Positions 56,448-64,000 of a stretch of 64,000 nucleotides of DNA are shown in pieces (position 1 is the stretch's first letter; each line of letters begins with the position of its first letter). The notes beneath the pieces are model-generated. The model was not told the origin of the DNA. It was given only the letters and a program-made list of their open reading frames with translations, and ran no database searches. Source of the stretch: Euptelea pleiosperma. Taxonomy: Eukaryota; Streptophyta; Magnoliopsida; Ranunculales; Eupteleaceae. The position numbers and the translations under genes are program-made. The DNA is taken from contig CM068545.1 in NCBI GenBank assembly GCA_035048495.1, positions 11,087,958-11,151,957 on the forward strand. The letters are read 5' to 3'.

Positions 56448-56788
56448 TTAATTAAAAAATTTAACTCTCTATATAGTAGAAAATCTTATTTAACAGTTAT
56501 TCATGATACGGAAAAAATTTTAGATGCAGAGGACTCCGTAGTCCTATTGCAGTCAATGCAGATGACTCTTGCAGCCCTAAATAGATAATTTTTTGGCCAA
56601 ATGACTACGTGGATGGTCAGTCCACCCATTGGCGTGGATTAACACACTAAAAGGGAGTGGACTAGACATCCACGTGGTTAGTGGGCTGGAGCCTTCTCTC
56701 ACTTGGGCTGGGGGGCCTTCTCTCACCTAGGGCCTAAGGCAACTGCCTTAATGGCCTTGTGGATGGTAGAGCCAGCCCTGCTTGTAGT

Positions 56789-57239
56789 GCAGAGAAGAGA
56801 AGACTAGACATGAAGATGTGGAGAAGAGAGATGATGTCCTATTCGGGGGCATGTGTCACCTATTTAATGCAACTGAGACTCAGTTGGTTTTTTCATCAGC
56901 TATAGAAATGACGCATGGCTTGCCGTTAGCGCTGTACCCCCAAAGAAAAGTTGTACTTGTACACCACCAATAACCATCTGACGATTTTGAGTAAATCTAC
57001 GGCTTAATAGTTTAGGTAATTAGCTAGGTAGAAGGTAGAAAGTTACGTCCCCCATCCCAACCCATTACGAAAATAAGAAAAAATAAACATGTTTAAATAA
57101 GTTCAAGCAAAGAAGAATTTTCTAAGTTTGGGATTTTCCATTGTTGAATTTTCATCAATCAGGAAGCATCATCTATAGATGGGATGGTGGGGCCCACATG
57201 ATTTGACAGTGACATGGTCCCAACCTTCTATATGATATA
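56789..57239. other. Spacer
   Basis: No gene, inverted-repeat ends or recognisable repeat were found between the hAT element and the Helitron array. Confidence 0.4.
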
Positions 57240-59050
57240 CTAGTAAATGGCATGTGCCCACGGTGCACTATTTGACAAAAGCATTTGCAAAAATTGAGTG
57301 CCTTCGGAGCTCAAGCGGTAGGACGGAGTTTGGGGGGTCAAAATGAGTGGGTGACCGAATAAATGAGGGGGATTGAGTGTTTGAAATCTAACCGTACGGT
57401 TAGATGGATAGATTTGATCTCAACCGCTCTTTATCTTATGAAACAGGATAAGATAAGAGATAAGACAACTGAGTTGTTTTGTTATATACTAGTAAATGGC
57501 CCGTGCCCACGGCACTCTCCGACAAAAGCGTTTGCAAAAATTGGGTGCCTTCGGCACTAAAACGGTATAACGGACTGGGGCATTACTATTTTTTTCCATT
57601 GTAACGGCTGTTATAACGGATTGTAACGTACAGAGGGAGAAATGGAAAAATAACAAAAAATAACGGTGTTGAAATTCAAATTTTGAATAAATTGAAGTCA
57701 AATTAGGCGGATTGAGTGGCTGAAATCTAACCATCAGCATTAGATCGATGGATTTGATCTCAATCACTCTTTATCTAACCATCCACATTAGATCGATGGA
57801 TTTGATCTCAACCACTCTTTATCTAACCGTCCACATTAGATGGATGGATAAGATAAGAGAATACAACTGAGTTGTCTTGTTATATGCGTGGGTGGCCCGT
57901 GCCCGCGGTACTTTCCGACAAAGTGTTTGTCAAAATCGGGTGGGAGTTAATCTTAGCCATCGATATGAAGCATAGTGGATCTCAGCTACTCATTATTGAA
58001 GCCATATAAGATAGGAGGGGTATAAGACAACCACTGTCACTTGTTATATAGATAGTGGTGGCCAGTGCCCTCGGCACTCTCCAACAAAGCGTTTGTCAAA
58101 ATTGGGTGTGAATGGCTGAGATCCACCATCTATTTGGGGGATAAGATCTCAGCCCTTCTTTGTCTAAATAGATAAGAGGGGGTATAAGAGGGGGAGACAA
58201 CTTCCTTGTTTTGTTATATAGATAGTGGGTGCCCCGTGCCATCGGCACTCCTCGACAAAGAATTTGCCAAAATCAGGTGAGTGGCGGAGATCCACCGTCC
58301 ATTTGGGGGAGGATTAGAGGAGGTATAAGTAGGGAGACAACCAATGTGTTTTGTTATATAGAATAGTAAATGGCCCATGCCCACGGCACTCTCCGACAAA
58401 AGCGTTTGTAAAAATTTGGGTGCCTTTGGCACTCAAACAGTATAATGGACTGGGGCGTTACCATTTTTTCCATTACAACAGCTGTTATAATGGATTGTAA
58501 CGTATAGGGAGAAATAGTAAAATAACAGGAATAACAAAAAATAACGGTGTTGAAATTCAAATTTTGAATAAATTGAAGTTTTATGAGGTGGATTGAGTGG
58601 CTGAAATCTAACCATCCGCATTAGATAGATGGATTTGATCTCAACCACTCTTTATCTAACCGTCCACATTAGATGGATGGATAAGATAAGAGAATAAAAT
58701 TGAGTTGTCTTGTTATATGCGTGGGTGGCCCGTGCCCGCCGTACTTTCCGACAAAGTGTTTGTCAAAATTGGGTGGGAGTTAATCTCAGCCATCGATATG
58801 AAGCATAGTGGATCTCAGCCACTCATTATTGAAGCCAGATAAGATAAGAGGGGTATAAGACAACCACTGTCACTTGTTATATAGATAGTGGGTGGCCAGT
58901 GCCCACGGCACTCTTCAACAAAGCGTTTGTCAAAATTGGGTGTGAATGGCTGAGATCCACTATCTATTTGGGGGATAAGATCTCAGCCCTTCTTTGTCTA
59001 AATAGATAAGAGAGGGTATAAGAGGGGGAGACAACTTCCCTGTTTTGTTA
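57240..59050 (-). mobile_element. Tandem array of about eight mini-Helitrons
   Basis: On the minus strand the array ends ATGCCATTTACTAG before a host T. Unit junctions (GTTATATA...TAG) occur near 57,484, 57,889, 58,054, 58,223, 58,369, 58,728 and 58,886. Long units (350-400 bp, with ATAACGGCTG-type interiors) alternate with short ones (about 160 bp). The 5' end is truncated at TAACAAAACAGGG near 59,050, so the expected TCTATA start is missing. No Rep/helicase coding. Confidence 0.72.
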
Positions 59051-59379
59051 AGGCATTGATGGAGTTTGTTAAGGCATGTTCAGCTTGGTTGATGAAGGAA
59101 GAAGAGTCCCGTGGCAGGAGGTTGTCAAGAAAAGGAGACTTTTTGTTGTTTTAGTGTTTTTTTATAAAATAGGAAACTAAATAATACAATTTTAATATAG
59201 AAAAGATTTAAAATGTTAACTGTGGTTAAAGTCGGGGTGGGTTTGAAAATGTTAAGATGAGTGGTGGAGATTTACCACTCATCCACTGCATCAAAAACCC
59301 TCTTGCATCTAATTTTTTTCCGAGAAAAAGAAAAAAGAAAACAAAATGAATATCGTGATGCATTTTTTTAATATAAAAA
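59051..59379. other. Spacer between opposed Helitron arrays
   Basis: A 330-bp AT-rich stretch without gene. GTGGTGGAGATTTACCACTCATC near 59,261 forms a small palindrome around GGTGGAGATTTACCAC. Confidence 0.4.
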
Positions 59380-60432
59380 TCTATATAACAAAACAGGACG
59401 GTTGTCTCCCCCTCTTATCCAACTTCATAAAGGATGGCCGAGATCTTATCACACTAAATGGACGGTGGATCTCAGCCACTCACACACAATTTTGACAAAC
59501 GCTTTGTCGATGAGTGACGTGGGCACGAGTCACCTACTATTTACCTACATATAAGGAATGAAATGGGTTGGATTTACATATAGCCCAAGGGTCAGGCTCA
59601 AGAGCCCCACTTTTTATGCCTCGAGAGGGGTGTTACCGTTAAAGTGGCCTTTAAAACGGATTGAAACGGCCAGGGGTAAAAATGGAAAAAATAAATTTTA
59701 ATGAAGTTTAATGGATTTTAATGATTTTAACGGAAAAAAGTGGTGCTGAAATTTAACAGAAATTTAATGGTTTTCTTATACCCCTCTATCTTATATGGCT
59801 TCAATAATGAGTGGCTGAGATCCAACTATGCTTCATATCGATGGCTGAGATTAACTCCTACCCGATTTTGACAAGCAATTTGTTGAAAAGTGCCGAGGGC
59901 ACAGGCCACCCACACATATATCAAGACAACTCAGTTGTATTCTCTTATCTTATCCATCCATCTAATGTGGACGGTTAGATAAAGAGTGATTGAGATCAAA
60001 TCCATCGATCTAATATGGACAGTTAGATTTCAGCCACTCAATCCGCCTCATTTGACCTCAATTTATTCAAAATTTAAATTTCAACACCGTTATTTTTTGT
60101 TATTTCTGTTATTTTCCCATTTCTCCCTCTATGCGTTACAATCCGTTATAATGGAAAAAATAGTAACGCTCCAGTCCGTTATACCGTTTGAGTGTCGAAG
60201 GCACCCAATTTTTGCAAACGCTTTTGTCGGAGAGTGCCGTGGGCATGGGCCATTTACTATTCTATATAACAAAACACATTGGTTGTCTCCCTACTTATAC
60301 CTGCTCTTATAAGCATCAACAAAGAAGGGCCGAGATCTAATCCTCCCCCAAATGGATGGTGGATCTCCGCCGCTCACCTAATTTTGGCAAATTCTTTGTC
60401 AAGGAGTGCCGATGGCATGGGGCACCCACTAG
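59380..60432 (+). mobile_element. Tandem array of four mini-Helitrons, opposite orientation
   Basis: Starts TCTATATAACAAAACAGG after a host A and ends GGGGCACCCACTAG before a host T. Junctions lie near 59,545, 59,910 and 60,262. Together with 57,240-59,050 it forms a large inverted pair. Unit types match those in the A segment array, so the same set of units has been copied as a block. Confidence 0.78.
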
Positions 60433-60692
60433 TAAACAAATAAAATACAATTAACAGGTTGGATTGAAAAGGAGATTTCTTGTGGCCCATCAGGGACTGC
60501 CATTCATATGAGAAAGAGTGAGACTGACGTGACTTGAATGGAGAAAAGTAATCCAACAAGGGCCTCTGTACCCAAATTAAAAATGTGGGCCCGTACGGAT
60601 TATTTGGGCAGAGGTTGATCACTAGTCCATTTAGGAAAGAAAGAATAATCTACTTTGCCAGTCACAACGGCGGCTAGTAGAACGTTTGCTGA
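60433..60692. other. Spacer
   Basis: No gene or repeat recognised. Confidence 0.4.
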
Positions 60693-61138
60693 AGAACCAC
60701 AATATGAGCCACGTGGTATATTCTTAGAGATTTTTGACCATATTGATGTTTGGCGCAACCCTAAGTGGACCTAAAGACTAAAAATTAGCGTGATTAATGA
60801 TTTCTAAGCGTTGGATTGGAGTCGTTTTCATGGGTCGATTTTCAACCGTGGAATTTGAGAATTATTTGAGGACCAATGACCCAAAGGTTTGGAATCAGTG
60901 TCAAGTGAGTAAAACTTCTGTCACAAGCGGATTGCAAATCACACAATCACAGCCAATGAATTCTCGGCACGTACACCTAAAAGCAAAAGCACATGGTACG
61001 TTGCAAAAAGCACTTGTGTATGTGCGGAGAAATCATTGGCTTGTGATTGTGTGATTTACAATTTCTTGTGATAGAAGTTTTACAGTTTTACTCATGGCCA
61101 GTGGTCTCCAAGAGTGCCACGTCTCATATTGTGGTCCG
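60693..61138. mobile_element. Hairpin-core element split by a smaller MITE
   Basis: Outer arms ACCACAATATGAGCCACGTGG and CCACGTCTCATATTGTGGT enclose the left half of the common core (AAATTAGCGTGATTAATGAT). A smaller palindromic element with GAGTAAAAC ends occupies 60,906-61,093. Confidence 0.6.
60906..61093. mobile_element. 188-bp MITE with GAGTAAAAC ends
   Basis: Ends GAGTAAAACTTCTGTCACAAG and the inverse of CTTGTGATAGAAG...TTTTACTC. The inner arms ATCACACAATCACAGCCAAT and inverse nearly close the hairpin. The terminal motif is shared with the larger element at 52,240-52,652. Confidence 0.7.
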
Positions 61139-61286
61139 TACTCCGTAAAGTTCTACTATACGGCGGCCCCTAAAAAATCCAGGATATCTACAGTAACACA
61201 AGAAGACCAGCTTTTTGTTTCTCTGGAGAGAAAATCTACAAACTATCCTCCCTTATCAGAAGAGAAAAAGAACTCCGAGGCTTGTA

Positions 61287-61755
61287 ATGGGGAGTACCAG
61301 AATAAGAACTAATAGATGGATTGATTCTCCAATTATTTCCTTTTGTTACATCTTCCTATCCTGCTTTTGTCTGTTACTTAGCGCTGCAACGGACACCATA
61401 ACTCCTAACCAATCAATCAGAGATGGTCAAACCATAGTTTCTGCTGGGGGAAGCTTCGAATTAGGATTCTTTAGTCCTGTGAGTTCCAATAATCGATACG
61501 TCGGAATTTGGTATCACGACCTTCAACCACAAACAGTGGTGTGGGTTGCAAAAATAGATTTCCCGCTTACGAATTCCACTGGAGTTCTTACTATTTCGAA
61601 GGACGGAAGTCTCGTGCTTTTGTATGGAAGACAAAGCCATCGTCGAGTCCCCGAAGGATAACTCTCCATACGTATCGACCAATTTAATTGCCGTACTATT
61701 GGATTTTGGAAATCTAGTCTTACAAGAAAGGAACTCCAACAATTCAGAAAGGGTG
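61287..61755 (+). pseudogene. S-receptor-like kinase lectin-domain fragment
   Basis: A start codon opens a signal peptide (FCYIFLSCFCLLLSAA) followed by a B-lectin domain (SIRDGQTIVSAGGSFELGFF, NNRYVGIWY, WVAK.DFPLTNSTGVL). An extra base near 61,633 (AGCCATCG against the expected AGCATCG) shifts the frame; the other frame continues with LLDFGNLVLQERNSNNSE. Similarity stops at about 61,755, where unrelated sequence belonging to the next gene begins. It is more diverged from genes 1-4 than they are from each other, and lies on the other strand. It has no kinase part, so it is a relic. Confidence 0.8.
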
Positions 61756-61756
61756 A

Positions 61757-62158
61757 CATTAATTGCACATACCTTTTTTATAGTAACACCCACAACTTAT
61801 CTACACATACCATAAGTTGCATCTAACTTATATGCACCCACCTCATAGTTACACCCACCTAAACAAAAGGTCGATTGAAAGAGGAAGAGAAAAGAGAAAA
61901 GGAGAAATCGTAGGAGAAATGGAGAAATCGTAGAGGAGAAAGGGAGAAATCCCGTAGAAGAGAAAGAGAAACCGTTGAAGAGAAAAGAGTAACTGTAGCA
62001 ATCATCTTCTCTCCACCGAAGACTCCATTGAAAGTGATTGATCATCTTGTTCGATTTTTCGGTTTTGATCCACCGAAACCCATCATTCTTGTTTGACTTG
62101 AGGATTTCTTTTTTTATTTTTAGAAGAAAAAGATTGTTTTTCGCCACCAATTTGAAGG
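61757..62158 (+). other. Probable 5' untranslated exon of the PMD gene
   Basis: A purine-rich stretch with repeated GGAGAAATCGTAG motifs ends in GAAG|GTAAGTC, a strong donor site. A pyrimidine/TTTTGATAG acceptor lies at about 62,378, just before the original start codon. The exon boundary is inferred; no transcript evidence. Confidence 0.45.
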
Positions 62159-62390
62159 TAAGTCATTAGATTGTTCTTATATATTTTTATTGTAATGCAT
62201 CAAATAACTTACATTAGTTTAGTTATTGAATGTTTATTGTGGGTGTAAACTGTTCGATAAAATGTCTTAGAGAATTTGCACACAATGAATCTTACATTTC
62301 AAAATGTATATGTGATGTTACATCTTTAACTTGTTTATGTAAATTTTTTGAATGGTATTGATTGATTGGTTTTGATAGTAATGCATCGAG

Positions 62391-62655
62391 GATCTTGTAT
62401 TGGAAATTAAAGCTTTGGTATTTTTGTGGGTCAAATTGTATGAGGAAGGGAAAGGGATATTTTTTGAGGATGTAGTATTCAAATGGACAGAGTTGGTTGG
62501 TAAGGATCGAGATTAGGGGGGATGTGCGCATTTTTGTTGGGTGCGCTTTGTATTTCTTTGCTTTATTTTCTTTGTACTGTTTGATTGCTTGGTAGGCTTC
62601 CTTAGCCTCTAAGGGTCTTTTAATAAAGCAGTTTATTTATCAAAAACAAAAAAAA
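62391..62655 (+). mobile_element. Truncated LINE inserted at the PMD start codon
   Basis: The insert begins in frame with the end of a LINE protein (WVKLYEEGKGIFFEDVVF, stop after GKDRD), followed by a LINE-type tail (CTTTTAATAAAGCAG) and an A-rich end. A perfect 16-bp target duplication ATAGTAATGCATCGAG lies at 62,375-62,390 and 62,656-62,671. The protein motif matches the LINE in intron 1 of genes 2 and 4. Confidence 0.85.
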
Positions 62656-62661
62656 ATAGTA

Positions 62662-64000
62662 ATGCATCGAGCACTTCGTAAGGTGATAGGAAAGAGTAAC
62701 AGTCCAAGTACGTCAAATCTTCTTCCGCCACCACCTCCCCGGATTGCACCCACGGCGTCTGAAAGGAGACGTCGCACAGAACGCTCAGAAATACAACAAC
62801 AACAAATAATGGAAGAACTATTTCGTCCAATTCAAAAAAATGAACAAGTTGAAGAAGATGCATCAGAAGAAGAAGCCTCGACAGAAGAAGAATTGTATAT
62901 GGAAGAAGAAGTGTATACGGAAGAACAATATTGTAGAGTACATCCCCAGTACACTGTAATGTCACATGGTGGGTTCCCCGGAGGTCCATCTAACCCTGTA
63001 ATTTTAAAAAGTTTCAAGACGCATGTTGCTAACTCTATTTGGGAACATTAGGTAAAAAATATGTCATATTTGACCCGTTGTTTGTAATATATGTTGATAA
63101 TAAATGTTACTAATATACGTTACTAATACGCAGGAACGGCCAATACTTAGATGCATACAACATACCACAAAAATGAGAGACTGGGATTGGTCCACTATGC
63201 CACATCATTTTAGGATTCTGTTAAGGCGTACAGGGTTGTTTAATTTGGCAAGGTACGCGTATAGAGCAAACAATCGAGTACTTATTTCAGGATTTGTTGA
63301 GTGGTGGCACCCTGAGACAAATACATTCCATCTCCCGTTTGGTGAGATGACGATCACCTTGGATGATATGTACCAGATTATACGCATCCCAACTGAAGGT
63401 TGATCAGTGACAGAGTTGGATACGTTGTCAACCCAGCAAGCCGTTTACTTGCTTATAGAGATGTTGGGGGTTGAGCAACATGTTGTCATTGTTGAGCTAG
63501 TAATGAATAAGGGCAACACAGTAAGGATGGAGTGGCTGAGGCTTACCTTCGAAAACATTGGTCGGAATCCTTCAGATGAGGAATGCGAGTTTGTTGTGAG
63601 GGGATATATTTTGTATTTGCTCGGGTGTACAATTTTTTCTGACAAGATGGGAACAAGGGTACCTATTATGTATCTTCAACTCTTGCGGGACATGAGAGAA
63701 ATAAATACATACGCTTGGGGGGCAGGTGCTCTAGCATATCTATACCGACAATTGGAATTAGCGTCTAGGTCAGGAGTGAAGCAAATTGTCGGTTATTTGA
63801 CACTAGTAGAGGTATATTTTTCAAAACACCGGTTTATATTTAATACTTTGAGGAACTGTTGTTTATTATGTCTGATGTGCTGTAGGCATGGGTCTATGAA
63901 CACTTTCCATCTACAAGACCAACGCCAGATCTAGAGTTCAAAATTGGCGATCCACGAGCCAAACGATGGCTTCCAACACCTGCAGGTGGAGATCCAGAGG
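62662..64000 (+). pseudogene. Plant mobile domain (MAIN-like) gene, broken, runs off the window
   Basis: Encodes a plant mobile domain protein of the MAIN/MAIL1 group, often annotated as a phosphatase-7 long-form homologue; these are nuclear proteins linked to silencing, and the family is often carried by transposons. Exons: 62,662-63,051, 63,134-63,811 and 63,886 onward, with GT-AG introns. The N-terminus is proline-rich then acidic (ASEEEASTEEE). The domain shows ERPILRCIQHTTKMRDWDW, ETNTFHLPFGEMTITLDDMY, DKMGTRVPIMYLQLL and AWGAGALAYLYRQLELASR, then AWVYEHFPSTRPTPDL in exon 3. Two in-frame stops occur: TAG at 63,049-63,051, where the family has Gln, and TGA at 63,401-63,403, where Arg is expected. 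Both fit C-to-T changes. Reading is otherwise open to the edge. Confidence 0.82.

Larger units (their letters stand above)
55323..56780. mobile_element. hAT element split by a LINE
   Basis: Starts CAGGGCCAATCTGGATGC and ends GGTAGAGCCAGCCCTG with flanking 8-mers CTTGTAGC and CTTGTAGT (seven of eight match). It belongs to the same family as 7,496-8,048 and 52,706-54,597. A LINE and an AT microsatellite occupy most of it; the hairpin core near 56,590-56,660 is largely degraded. Confidence 0.7.

Noticed and set aside
57240..60432. A foldback transposon with long inverted ends
   Set aside because: The opposed arrays imitate foldback structure, but unit ends fit Helitrons (TC, hairpin, CTRR, A|T site) and no target duplication surrounds the whole.
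62633..62989. A 118-residue minus-strand open frame
   Set aside because: It is the antisense shadow of the acidic repeat region of the PMD gene.

Overview
The window is nuclear DNA from a flowering plant. Genes have short GT-AG introns and plant-only families (S-domain receptor kinases, PBP1/KIC EF-hand proteins, a plant mobile domain gene, NLR remnants). Spacers are AT-rich and packed with plant transposons: Helitrons, CACTA, hAT, Mutator-like MITEs, a TRIM, L1-type LINEs and a SINE. I cannot name the species from the sequence.

1-29,250: a cluster of G-type lectin S-receptor-like kinase genes, all on the minus strand. The left edge cuts gene 1 (5' end only, one frameshift). Gene 2 (5,343-10,211) is a full-length pseudogene with three lesions. 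Gene 3 (14,846-18,814) is intact, seven exons, 836 residues. Gene 4 (20,889-25,769) is intact, seven exons, 832 residues from the preferred start, and is the close paralogue of gene 2. Positions 1-12,730 and 18,531-29,250 are two copies of one segment, so the cluster arose by tandem duplication of a two-gene unit. Comparing the copies dates the insertions: the LINE and hAT in intron 1 are in both, while two Helitron blocks are only in the left copy, where the right copy supplies the empty sites.

29,250-38,690: a triplicated unit of about 3.3-3.6 kb carrying PBP1/KIC-like EF-hand genes. Two copies have intact 113-residue genes (34,579-34,920 and 38,198-38,539). The leftmost keeps only the promoter region and is followed by a MITE.

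38,690-48,640: a Ty3/gypsy-like relic broken by a CACTA element with exact ends and a 3-bp target duplication. That element holds a MITE, which holds a second CACTA, which holds a Mutator-type MITE. A 166-bp tandem array derived from the interior of that last MITE family lies in the outer CACTA.

48,640-57,240: AT-rich spacer, a SINE, several hairpin MITEs, an NLR LRR pseudogene split by a hAT element that is itself split by a TRIM, and another hAT split by a 5'-truncated LINE.

57,240-60,432: two opposed tandem arrays of mini-Helitrons. 60,690-64,000: hairpin MITEs, a truncated plus-strand S-domain lectin fragment, and a plant mobile domain (MAIN-like) pseudogene running off the right edge, with a LINE inserted at its start codon.

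Functionally, genes 3 and 4 probably encode plasma-membrane receptor kinases and the EF-hand proteins probably act in calcium signalling. Almost everything else is transposon sequence. The most unusual features are the opposed mini-Helitron arrays and one hairpin core that recurs inside at least six different terminal-repeat contexts.
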